A stretch of DNA of 64,000 nt from Oscillospiraceae bacterium. Lineage in GTDB: Bacteria > Bacillota > Clostridia > Oscillospirales > Acutalibacteraceae. The position numbers and the translations under genes are program-made. Numbering within the stretch: the stretch's first letter is position 1; every line of letters starts with the position of its first letter. The stretch is taken from the NCBI GenBank assembly GCA_022508805.1, contig JAFLUM010000001.1, forward strand, positions 225,080 to 289,079, given 5' to 3'. Shown one piece after another: positions 1 to 7,284 of the stretch. The notes below the pieces were generated by a model. That model was given only the letters and a program-made list of their open reading frames with translations. It searched no databases and was not told the DNA's origin.

Positions 1-1
1 C

Positions 2-1402
2 TGGGACGATGCGTGGAATATCGTTACGAATTCCATCGCATATACCAATCATACCGTTATGAAAGAGGCTCTTGAGTGCTGGCCGGAGGACCTTTACCGC
101 CGTTTGATGCCGAGAATTTGGCAGATCACCAAAGAAATCGACAACCGCTTCCGCTCCTTCGTATGGCAAGGTACAGGCAACGCCGAAACAGTGGAGAGAA
201 TGGCTATCATCTCCAACGGAATCGTCAGAATGGCTAATCTTTGCGTTGCAGGCTCGCACAGCGTAAACGGCGTATCCGCGCTTCACAGCGATATTCTCAA
301 GGATACGGTTTTCTCTGACTTCTACGCCCTCACTCCCAACAAATTTACAAATGTGACTAACGGCATAGCCCACCGCCGCTGGCTATGCCAGTCCAATCCG
401 GGACTCTCCAACTACCTGACTGAGCTTATCGGCGACGGATTTGTCAAAAATGCCGATAAACTGCTTGATTTAAGAAAATACAAGGACGACAAAGCCGTTC
501 TCGAAGAGCTTGGCAAAATCAAACGTGCTAATAAGGAACGTTTTGCCGATTATGTTAAAAAGCAAACGGGAACAGTTCTCGACCCCGACTCGATTTTCGA
601 CGTTCAGGTCAAGAGACTGCACGAATACAAGCGCCAGCACTTGAATGCGCTTAATATTCTCTCGCAGTATCTTGCAATCAAAGAAAATCCCAACGGCGAG
701 TTTATTCCTCACACATATATTTTCGGCGCAAAGGCGGCATCAGGCTACTTTATTGCAAAGAAAATCATCTCATTCATCTGCACGCTGGCAAACGTTATCA
801 ACAACGACCCCGATGTAAGAGGCAGACTTAAAGTGGTTTATGTTGAGGATTACAATGTGACAATGGCTGAAAGGCTGATGCCCGCCGCAGACATCTCCGA
901 GCAGATCTCCCTTGCGGGAACCGAGGCAAGCGGCACGGGAAATATGAAGCTGATGCTCAACGGTGCGATTACTCTCGGCACTATGGACGGTGCAAACGTT
1001 GAGATTTATGACGCAGTCGGTAAGGATAATATCTTCATTTTCGGTATGACTACTCCCGAGGTTCGCGAGCTGCAACGCTGCGGATATGAACCGCAAAATT
1101 ACTACAACAATAATTATGAGATACGCAAGATCCTCGACTTTGCAAATCAGCAGGGCATTGGCGGTCAGTTCTTCCACGAGGTAACAGCGTCAATAATCCA
1201 TCACGACCCGTATATGGTGCTTGCGGATTTTGAGGATTACAGAAACACTCAGCAGAAAATCGCCAAAGAGTACCTTGACCGTGAAAGCTGGAACAGAATG
1301 TCGCTTATGAACATTTCGGGTGCAGGGCGCTTTGCCGCTGACCGCGCGGTCAATGAATATGCCGCAGATATATGGAACGTAAAATCACTTTTTAAGAAGT
1401 AA
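2..1402 (+). CDS. glgP: Glycogen/starch phosphorylase, C-terminal part (5' truncated by window edge)
   Basis: The reading frame is open from base 2, so the gene starts upstream of the window; 466 codons remain of the usual ~800. The enzyme releases glucose-1-phosphate from the non-reducing ends of alpha-1,4-glucans in the cytoplasm using pyridoxal phosphate. The PLP lysine is in the family motif EASGTGNMKLMLNG (lysine codon at 947-949), followed by GTMDGANVEI. The upstream frame-open codons (reading WDDAWNI and then AYTNHTV) also match phosphorylases. It ends with AADIWNVKSLF, a normal C-terminus. A strong hairpin terminator follows within 20 bases. Identification is firm; only the N-terminus is missing. 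Confidence 0.97.
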   Translation, partial: WDDAWNIVTNSIAYTNHTVMKEALECWPEDLYRRLMPRIWQITKEIDNRFRSFVWQGTGNAETVERMAIISNGIVRMANLCVAGSHSVNGVSALHSDILKDTVFSDFYALTPNKFTNVTNGIAHRRWLCQSNPGLSNYLTELIGDGFVKNADKLLDLRKYKDDKAVLEELGKIKRANKERFADYVKKQTGTVLDPDSIFDVQVKRLHEYKRQHLNALNILSQYLAIKENPNGEFIPHTYIFGAKAASGYFIAKKIISFICTLANVINNDPDVRGRLKVVYVEDYNVTMAERLMPAADISEQISLAGTEASGTGNMKLMLNGAITLGTMDGANVEIYDAVGKDNIFIFGMTTPEVRELQRCGYEPQNYYNNNYEIRKILDFANQQGIGGQFFHEVTASIIHHDPYMVLADFEDYRNTQQKIAKEYLDRESWNRMSLMNISGAGRFAADRAVNEYAADIWNVKSLFKK

Positions 1403-1418
1403 TTAGAGACGCAAAAAA

Positions 1419-1447
1419 GGACGGAGAAATGTTCTCCGTCCTTTTTT
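1419..1447. terminator. Rho-independent terminator after glgP, likely bidirectional
   Basis: A perfect 10-bp stem (1419-1428 with 1432-1441) with a 3-base loop is followed by six T on the plus strand and preceded by six A, so it can also end transcription of the convergent minus-strand gene. Confidence 0.9.
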
Positions 1448-1466
1448 CGTCTTATGAGTTTATGAA

Positions 1467-2300
1467 TTATTCACCGCAACCGCAGGAACCGCCAATTGGA
1501 TAGCTGTCTCTAAGGTTTCCCTCTCTGGGTGGGAAAAATTCGTCGATGGGGAACTCGATTCTGCGGAACGCGTCACAGGGATCGTCGGTCTCGCAGTTGC
1601 ATTCCTTACTGGGTATGCAGAAGTCGTATGCAGGTATGAGCATTTGAACGTCACGCTCAAGCTGAACGATGGTGAATATACCAAGGGTCACCGTAACCGC
1701 TTTTTGCGGTTCCTGCTCATAATTTGCAAAATCTCCGTTGAAGGCACGGGCAACGCCGCCGGGCACTCTTGAAATGTTACATCCATCCTCACAGCAGTCG
1801 CACGGACGGCACAGCTTTGCCTCCAGACACAGCGGATCAACTGTCTGCACCTTTGCTCTCGGGTTAGTATTGACCATATCAAGCTGATTGTCGATTGCAT
1901 CTGACGAGAATTCTGACGAGAATACCTTTACATTGCCCTCTGAGCCGTAAAGGATACATTTTTTAGAGAATGTGCAAAGCCCCTCAACCGTTGTGGGCGG
2001 CGTGGCGGCACCGCAGAAAACATCGAGATACACCTTGAAGAAGTATGTTATATCAACCGAGTAAAATCCTCTGTTGAAGGGAACTCTCTCTACTTCGATA
2101 AAGGCGTTAAGTACCTCGCATCCGCGGCAGCGTACGTTTGTGGCTCTGTCTATTATGCGCTGTGCAGGAGCTGTGAAATACACCCGCAGACCCTCAAGAC
2201 AATCCTTGTCGGCACAGGAATCATACACCCTGTTTGTGTCAATACACACGGCTTCTTTTATTTTTGACGGCATATTATTGCAGTTTCTGTTTTCCGACAT
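1467..2300 (-). CDS. Cysteine-rich protein of unknown function
   Basis: 277 residues with 21 cysteines, several paired (RCRGC near residue 55, RPCDCC near 168, a GSCGCGE tail). No signal peptide or membrane segment is visible. The start is supported by an AGGAGGA ribosome site just upstream. I recognise the overall look of a conserved Clostridial protein (an ICIDTNRVYDSC-like N-terminus) but cannot name a function. The cysteine clusters could bind metal or form disulfide cross-links, for example in a spore layer; that is inference, helped only weakly by a sigma-E-like sequence upstream. It is convergent with glgP and divergent from the Fe-S scaffold gene. Confidence 0.85.
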   Translation of the reverse strand: MSENRNCNNMPSKIKEAVCIDTNRVYDSCADKDCLEGLRVYFTAPAQRIIDRATNVRCRGCEVLNAFIEVERVPFNRGFYSVDITYFFKVYLDVFCGAATPPTTVEGLCTFSKKCILYGSEGNVKVFSSEFSSDAIDNQLDMVNTNPRAKVQTVDPLCLEAKLCRPCDCCEDGCNISRVPGGVARAFNGDFANYEQEPQKAVTVTLGIFTIVQLERDVQMLIPAYDFCIPSKECNCETDDPCDAFRRIEFPIDEFFPPREGNLRDSYPIGGSCGCGE

Positions 2301-2341
2301 TTATATTCCTCCTATAATAATATTATCGAACTGACAGTACC

Positions 2342-2368
2342 ATTGTATGAGGCAAGTCACGAATTGTT
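2342..2368 (-). promoter_or_regulatory. Possible sporulation sigma-E-like promoter for the cysteine-rich gene
   Basis: On the minus strand the sequence CATACAAT (2342-2349) equals the sigma-E -10 consensus, with a weak -35 match AACAATT (2362-2368) 12 bases upstream. It lies 42 bases before the start codon. The -35 match is poor, so this is only a suggestion. Confidence 0.25.
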
Positions 2369-2466
2369 ACATATACAAGAGTTTACGGTGAATTATTTTC
2401 CTCAGATTGGTAAAAAATAAAACATAAAATTTTACCGTCTTTGTCACAGTTTTGTCAATTTAACTA

Positions 2467-2495
2467 TTGAAAATAGGTCTTAGTAATTGTATAAT
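2467..2495 (+). promoter_or_regulatory. Near-consensus sigma-A promoter for the Fe-S scaffold/GGGtGRT operon
   Basis: TTGAAA (2467-2472), 17-base spacer, TATAAT (2490-2495). The predicted transcript starts about 45 bases before the ATG at 2547, which is preceded by AAAGGAG (2528-2534). Confidence 0.8.
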
Positions 2496-2546
2496 TAACA
2501 AGATAGGAATAATTTTCCGACTAAAAGAAAGGAGTTTAAATCTATT

Positions 2547-3242
2547 ATGATTAACTATTCACATGAAGTTGAAAAAATGTGCTGTGTTAAAAAAGGTCCT
2601 CATCACGGTCCTGCTCCCATCCCTGAAGAGGGTCAGTGGGTAAAGGCTTATGAGATCAAGGACATTTCCGGTTTTTCACACGGTATCGGCTGGTGTGCTC
2701 CCCAACAGGGCACCTGCAAGCTCTCCCTTAACGTAAAGGGCGGTATTGTTGAGGAGGCTCTTGTTGAGACGATCGGCTGTTCCGGTATGACTCACTCCGC
2801 CGCTATGGCAGCAGAGATCCTTCCCGGCAAAACTCTGCTTGAGTGCCTTAACACAGACCTTGTTTGCGACGCTATCAACGTTGCAATGCGTGAGATATTC
2901 CTCCAGTTCGTTTACGGCAGAACACAGTCGGCTTTCTCTGAGGACGGTCTTACCGTCGGCGCAGGACTTGAAGATCTCGGAAAGGGGCTTCGCTCACAGG
3001 TAGGTACAATGTTCTCCACAAAGGTCAAGGGCGTTCGCTATATGGAAATGGCTGAGGGCTATGTTACGAGAATGGCTCTCGACAGCGACGACCAAGTGAT
3101 CGGCTATGAGTTCATTAAGCTTGGCAAAATGCTTGAGGACATCCGTCACGGTACACCCGCTGACGTTGCTCTTAAAAACAACACGGGTTCATACGGTCGC
3201 TTTGCGGATGCCGCAAAGTACATTGATCCAAGAGAAGAATAA
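2547..3242 (+). CDS. NifU/IscU-like iron-sulfur scaffold family protein
   Basis: 231 residues. The region around residues 45-140 resembles the IscU/NifU fold: conserved cysteines C50, C57, C78 (in ETIGCSG), C100 and C107, then AMREIFLQF. A second segment (about 165-215) is specific to this subfamily. An early CC pair (12-13) and GPHHGPAPIPEEG lie in front. In Clostridia this protein is habitually followed by a GGGtGRT protein, as here (22 bases downstream of its stop), so the two probably work together. Whether it builds clusters for general use or for that partner is unknown. ATG start with a good ribosome site; strong promoter. Confidence 0.85.
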   Translation: MINYSHEVEKMCCVKKGPHHGPAPIPEEGQWVKAYEIKDISGFSHGIGWCAPQQGTCKLSLNVKGGIVEEALVETIGCSGMTHSAAMAAEILPGKTLLECLNTDLVCDAINVAMREIFLQFVYGRTQSAFSEDGLTVGAGLEDLGKGLRSQVGTMFSTKVKGVRYMEMAEGYVTRMALDSDDQVIGYEFIKLGKMLEDIRHGTPADVALKNNTGSYGRFADAAKYIDPREE

Positions 3243-3264
3243 TTAGAAAGGGAGGACATTGAAA

Positions 3265-4272
3265 ATGGCTAACGATATTAAATTTGAAGGCAAAGAAAGA
3301 AGAATGGCCAAAATCGAGAAGTGTCTTGCTGAGTACGGTATTGCTTCTCTTGAGGATGCCAAGGCTCTTTGCGAGTCAAAGGGCATTGACGTTGAAGGCA
3401 TAGTTAAGGGCGTTCAGCCCATCGCATTTGACAACGCAGTTTGGGCATATACTCTCGGCGTGGCTCTTGCGCTCAAATCAGGCGTTAAGACCGCTTCCGA
3501 GGCTGCCGCAACCATCGGTAAGGGACTTCAGGCGTTCTGCATCCCCGGTTCTGTTGCTGAGCAGAGAAACGTAGGCCTCGGTCACGGTAACCTTGGCGCA
3601 ATGCTCTTAAAAGAAGAGACAAAGTGCTTTGCATTCCTTGCAGGTCACGAATCCTTTGCAGCCGCTGAGGGCGCTATCGGTATTGCAAGAACCGCTAATA
3701 AGGTTCGTAAAGAGCCGCTCCGCGTTATTCTTAACGGTCTTGGCAAGGATGCCGCAATGATCATTTCAAGAATCAACGGCTTCACATACGTTCAGACAGA
3801 TTACGATTTCTTCACAGGCGAGCTTAAGGTTGTTGCTGAAACTCCTTATTCTGACGGCGAAAGAGCAAAGGTTAAGTGCTACGGCGCTAATGACGTGCTC
3901 GAGGGCGTTGCCATAATGAAGAAAGAGGGAGTTGACGTTTCCATTACCGGTAACTCCACCAACCCCACACGCTTCCAGCACCTTGTTGCAGGCACATATA
4001 AGAAATGGGCTATGGAAAACGGCGTTGACTACTTCTCAGTTGCATCGGGCGGCGGCACAGGCCGTACCCTTCACCCCGACAACGTTGCTGCAGGTCCCGC
4101 TTCCTACGGTTTGACCGACTCAATGGGCAGAATGCACGGCGACGCTCAGTTCGCAGGTTCATCTTCAGTTCCCGCTCACGTTGAGATGATGGGACTTATC
4201 GGCATGGGTAACAACCCCATGGTCGGCGCTACAGTTGCTTGCGCAGTTGCAGTTGAAGAGGCAATGAAATAA
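3265..4272 (+). CDS. GGGtGRT family protein
   Basis: 335 residues, named for the motif SGGGTGRTLHPDN (about 261-273), which is exact here. Other conserved-looking glycine-rich blocks are GLGHGNLGAM (about 104-113) and GNSTNPTRFQHL (about 229-240). No membrane segments. Function unknown; the glycine-rich motifs suggest a nucleotide- or cofactor-binding enzyme, and the upstream scaffold gene suggests an Fe-S link (inference). The ATG at 3265 is chosen over an in-frame TTG at 3259 because GGAGG (3251-3255) is nine bases before the ATG but only three before the TTG. The operon ends at a terminator 40 bases downstream. Confidence 0.88.
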   Translation: MANDIKFEGKERRMAKIEKCLAEYGIASLEDAKALCESKGIDVEGIVKGVQPIAFDNAVWAYTLGVALALKSGVKTASEAAATIGKGLQAFCIPGSVAEQRNVGLGHGNLGAMLLKEETKCFAFLAGHESFAAAEGAIGIARTANKVRKEPLRVILNGLGKDAAMIISRINGFTYVQTDYDFFTGELKVVAETPYSDGERAKVKCYGANDVLEGVAIMKKEGVDVSITGNSTNPTRFQHLVAGTYKKWAMENGVDYFSVASGGGTGRTLHPDNVAAGPASYGLTDSMGRMHGDAQFAGSSSVPAHVEMMGLIGMGNNPMVGATVACAVAVEEAMK

Positions 4273-4311
4273 GCCTCACAAACCGCTATATTACTGCATT
4301 TTATAGAGAAA

Positions 4312-4339
4312 AGGGCTGCTTTTTCGGCGGCTCTTTTTT
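4312..4339 (+). terminator. Terminator of the scaffold/GGGtGRT operon
   Basis: An 8-bp stem with two G-T pairs (4312-4319 with 4327-4334) followed by a run of six T. Confidence 0.75.
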
Positions 4340-4352
4340 GTTGCCGAAAAAC

Positions 4353-4381
4353 TTGACTGATTTTAACCTTTTGGATATACT
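4353..4381 (+). promoter_or_regulatory. Sigma-A promoter of the MNT/HEPN pair
   Basis: TTGACT (4353-4358), 17-base spacer, TATACT (4376-4381). The start point would fall near 4388, only a few bases before the ribosome site GGGAGG (4393-4398), giving a very short leader. Confidence 0.7.
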
Positions 4382-4405
4382 ATAAATGTGATGGGAGGTC
4401 ATGTT

Positions 4406-4747
4406 ATGTGTACCAAAAATCAATTAAATATTATTACAGAGAGCATCGCAAAGCTTGCTAAAGAGATTTTTGGTGACAAGCTTCGCTCCGTTATACTCTA
4501 CGGCTCATACGCCCGCGGTGATTACGACGACGAATCAGATATTGATATAATGATCCTTGTGGATATTCCCCGTGAGGAAATCCATCTGTATGATGATCCG
4601 TTTGTATTACTTGCCAGTGATTTGGGACTTGAATATAACATTTTAGTCTCACCGTATATAAAGGATACCGAAACCTTTGACAAATATTTCGATGTTATGC
4701 CTTTTTATCAAAACGTGCAGGAAGAGGGTGTTTTGATTGCTGTCTGA
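4406..4747 (+). CDS. Minimal nucleotidyltransferase (MNT) domain protein, MntA-like
   Basis: 113 residues. The nucleotidyltransferase signature reads GSYARGDYDDESDIDIMI: GS at 33-34 and metal-binding aspartates at 45 and 47, with a likely third acidic residue in EYNILVS. The family transfers AMP to a partner. The next gene, overlapping by 11 bases, encodes a HEPN protein, the arrangement of HEPN-MNT (type VII) toxin-antitoxin modules, in which MNT adenylylates and silences the HEPN toxin. Start chosen at 4406 because GGGAGG lies seven bases upstream; upstream in-frame GTG/ATG (4388, 4391) lack a site. Confidence 0.85.
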   Translation: MCTKNQLNIITESIAKLAKEIFGDKLRSVILYGSYARGDYDDESDIDIMILVDIPREEIHLYDDPFVLLASDLGLEYNILVSPYIKDTETFDKYFDVMPFYQNVQEEGVLIAV

Positions 4748-5147
4748 TAACGCAATAAACTTATCGAAAGCCAGATTAAATATTGCAAAAGAAAGAATTA
4801 TAGTAGCTGAACAAAATCTTGAACTTGGCTATTATACAACGGTTGCCAACCGGGCTTATTATGCTGCTTTCTCGGCTATGCGCGCTGTATTAGCGCTACA
4901 GGGCTTTGATTCAAAAAAGCATTCGGGCGTTATTGCAAAATTTCGTCAGGACTACATTGCTACTGAAACGCTGCCAAAAGATTTATCGCCCATCATTAAC
5001 CAGTTGACTAAAATTCGGCAAGGCAGCGATTACGACGATTTTTATTTTATTTCTAAAGAGGAAGTAACAAAGCAGCTCCAAGATGCTAAAAAGTTCGTTG
5101 AGACCGTTGAACAATATCTGCTGACTCAGTATGAGCAAAATATTTGA
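4737..5147 (+). CDS. HEPN domain protein (UPF0332-like), partner of MNT
   Basis: 136 residues, all helical in character, with the HEPN core NRAYYAAFSAMRAVLAL (about 38-54), KKHSGVIAKFRQDYI (about 60-74) and TKIRQGSDYDDFYF (about 91-104). TTG start at 4737 with AGAGGG eight bases upstream, overlapping the MNT gene. The HEPN ribonuclease signature R-x4-6-H with a following tyrosine is not present: R94 is followed by Y99 where histidine is expected. The pair may therefore not act as a classical RNase toxin. Followed by a terminator at 5176. Confidence 0.85.
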   Translation: MLSDNAINLSKARLNIAKERIIVAEQNLELGYYTTVANRAYYAAFSAMRAVLALQGFDSKKHSGVIAKFRQDYIATETLPKDLSPIINQLTKIRQGSDYDDFYFISKEEVTKQLQDAKKFVETVEQYLLTQYEQNI

Positions 5148-5175
5148 AAGAGTATCCTGATCCACAACAAAAATG

Positions 5176-5206
5176 ATCCCGCTCACGTTAAATGAGCGGG
5201 ATTTTG
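5176..5206 (+). terminator. Terminator of the MNT/HEPN operon
   Basis: Perfect 10-bp stem (5176-5185 with 5193-5202), 7-base loop, T-rich tail. Confidence 0.8.
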
Positions 5207-5230
5207 GTTTTAGTATTCTGTTTTACTTAT

Positions 5231-5278
5231 TTAACTTTTCTGTACCTTCAGTTTTTTCTCTTTTTCATCGCTTGCATT
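5231..5278 (-). pseudogene. Diverged second copy of the 3' end of the 6576-7274 gene
   Basis: Read on the minus strand, this encodes NASDEKEKKLKVQKS and a stop, against NASDEKEKKLKAQKN and a stop at the end of the gene at 6576. A 29-base block (5247-5275) is identical to 6592-6620, and similarity extends a further ~18 bases towards lower coordinates. There is no gene body attached. Confidence 0.75.
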
Positions 5279-5327
5279 TGCTTAAATTAAAATGTACTGT
5301 GTTTTAGATTTATAACGAAATAACTTT

Positions 5328-5933
5328 TTAATATTCTGCGCCATCAACGGTTTTAATTTCGAACTTTTCGCCATTTTCGTCTGCGCAAATCACTTGTATA
5401 TCATCAGGATATTCATCTTGCTTAAGTATGCAATAATACAAATAGAAATCTGCCTTATTCCCGTTTATATCAAAGGTCATTCTTTCCATATTTGCTCTTT
5501 CCCCGTCAATTATTATTTCATTACAATTGATCGGAGCTATTCCGCAATATACGGAACCATAATATTTAGACCCAGTTTTAATTTCATATTCAGGGAAATT
5601 TACAATGTTTTCATATTGGGGATCAATAATAAAATCATCTGACTGCGGATTATATGATATTAAATCGTACTTGTTTTTTAAAATTCCCTTAACTTCAATT
5701 ACGGAAATGACAAATTCATCGTTGCCTGTATCTGTTGCATTTTCATTTAAAAATGCATAAACACCGTATTTTTTGTTTCCGACGTCAATAAGCTCACTTT
5801 GATATTCAACAGAATTGATGCCGGAAATATCAAAAAATCCGTCCTCTAAATCACGCGGAAGAAAAGAGTTTATAAGCACTGCAATTGCAATTATTATAAA
5901 TATTGATATAACAAATGTTAGGCCCTTTTTCAT
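5328..5933 (-). CDS. Hypothetical membrane-anchored protein
   Basis: 201 residues. One N-terminal hydrophobic segment (about 5-24, after MKKG) followed by a soluble domain rich in beta-type segments and acidic residues, so probably anchored and facing outside. AAAGGAG just before the ATG. It lies 13 bases downstream of the 141-codon gene on the same strand, likely one operon. I do not recognise the family. More AT-rich than the flanking housekeeping genes and located inside the segment bounded by duplicated gene ends. Confidence 0.7.
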   Translation of the reverse strand: MKKGLTFVISIFIIIAIAVLINSFLPRDLEDGFFDISGINSVEYQSELIDVGNKKYGVYAFLNENATDTGNDEFVISVIEVKGILKNKYDLISYNPQSDDFIIDPQYENIVNFPEYEIKTGSKYYGSVYCGIAPINCNEIIIDGERANMERMTFDINGNKADFYLYYCILKQDEYPDDIQVICADENGEKFEIKTVDGAEY

Positions 5934-5946
5934 AAGAAAACTCCTT

Positions 5947-6372
5947 TTAATCCTGATCTTTCTTTATGAATTGTTTGATTTTTGCTATAGATGTTCTTTT
6001 CCAAAATAATATTAGAGAAATAAAAACTGAAATAATGGTTAAATCAACCAAATCGCCCAAATAGATAGAATGTAAAATCCAAATTATTATTGGTAAGACG
6101 ATCCAAAGTTCTATTGAAATAAAGCCAATCAAGAAAGTCTTATGAGAATATCTTACTATCAAACCGTAAAATCTGCAAAAACTTGGCGAGCAAGCTGAAT
6201 CGTAGGAGTTTTGATCAGCATACATTAAAGTCATTAAATTGCGAGTAAACTTTGAATACATTCCTTTCGTGTGATGTGAAAACAGACTTGGCATCGGATC
6301 AGAACCAGCTATTATTCTGTTTTTGAAATTATTAAAATCATCTTGCGACTTAAATCTTAAGAAAAAAAACAT
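5947..6372 (-). CDS. Hypothetical small membrane protein
   Basis: 141 residues with two adjacent hydrophobic segments (about 79-100 and 103-123) after a soluble N-terminus that begins MFFFLRFKSQDDF and contains a CSPSFCRF segment. No strong ribosome site (GGCGG ten bases upstream). First gene of the pair with the downstream 201-codon protein. No family recognised; a regulatory or immunity-type membrane partner is conceivable but not shown. Confidence 0.6.
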   Translation of the reverse strand: MFFFLRFKSQDDFNNFKNRIIAGSDPMPSLFSHHTKGMYSKFTRNLMTLMYADQNSYDSACSPSFCRFYGLIVRYSHKTFLIGFISIELWIVLPIIIWILHSIYLGDLVDLTIISVFISLILFWKRTSIAKIKQFIKKDQD

Positions 6373-6385
6373 AATCTTATGCCGC

Positions 6386-6563
6386 CTATACTTTTTGAAT
6401 TATAGGTAGTGCAGCTATAATTAGTGATTTAGCAACTATTAACGCTTTTGTAACTGAGGATATTACAGGAGTTAAAGCATAGCATAGTGCTACTGCACCT
6501 ATGAAAATCCATGTATAGCTATTCTAAAATTAACAGCGAAGACATATGCAGTTGCTGTCGTTC
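6386..6563 (-). pseudogene. Frameshifted remnant of a small hydrophobic protein
   Basis: Minus-strand reading gives a hydrophobic peptide in two frames: an upstream piece containing TATAYVFAVNFR and, after one frame change near 6510, a piece containing WIFIGAVALCYALTP and ending at a stop at 6386-6388. Neither piece is a complete gene. It sits just upstream of the 5947-6372 gene, within the same inserted segment. Confidence 0.35.
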
Positions 6564-6575
6564 CTAATATGTTGT

Positions 6576-7274
6576 TTAATTTTTCTGTGCTTTCAGTTTT
6601 TTCTCTTTTTCATCGCTTGCGTTGACGACAATTACTGAAACTGACCAAATAAGCAGTCCCAACATCAAGAACAGCACTGCGAAAAATGCGCTGTCAAGGC
6701 GCAGAACCGAAATATCTGCTACGAATTCAATTATTAAGGACATTAAGGAGCCTTCGGCGTTGAAAAGCTGAGCGAGCGAAATATCTCCGCTGACCACACG
6801 GTTCGCGAAAAAGTTCGTGAAGGATATATACGATGCCCCCGTGAAAAGCAGTCCCGCTCCCGAAAGAACCGCGACGATCTTGGCTCTGTTTGAAAACAGC
6901 GCAAAGCAGAAAATAACAAGACCTATCACCAGCGCAAGTGCCAAAAATGCGGCGGCAACGATAGCGGGTCGGTACGCAGCGTTTGACCAGAGCTGCGACA
7001 TATTAAAGCTTACGTCATCGCCCGTAAAGGATTTGAGCATATCCACATAATCGCCCAATTTGGCAAGGGAAATATAATCGTATGTTATACCAAGGTCGGC
7101 TTCGCCCGTGAGCAGGCTTAAAATTCCCGAAATATTTGAGTGATCTATCTCAAAATAGATCAAATTCATAAAATATACCAGCGGAAACATGGCTGCTGCC
7201 ATTGCGGCGGCAACCACCCTGTACAGGATATCAAAGCCTGTGGTTTTTTGTTTAAGTTTTTTTGTTTTGCTCAT
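6576..7274 (-). CDS. Hypothetical membrane protein downstream of glnS
   Basis: 232 residues with about four membrane segments (roughly 17-38, 107-130, 134-155, 195-219), a loop of about 65 residues outside between the first two, and a lysine-rich cytoplasmic tail. It starts ten bases after the glnS stop, so is probably the last gene of the gltX-glnS transcript. I do not recognise a family. Its 3' end is duplicated about 1.35 kb further downstream (5231-5278). Confidence 0.75.
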   Translation of the reverse strand: MSKTKKLKQKTTGFDILYRVVAAAMAAAMFPLVYFMNLIYFEIDHSNISGILSLLTGEADLGITYDYISLAKLGDYVDMLKSFTGDDVSFNMSQLWSNAAYRPAIVAAAFLALALVIGLVIFCFALFSNRAKIVAVLSGAGLLFTGASYISFTNFFANRVVSGDISLAQLFNAEGSLMSLIIEFVADISVLRLDSAFFAVLFLMLGLLIWSVSVIVVNASDEKEKKLKAQKN

Positions 7275-7284
7275 TATCTACCAC

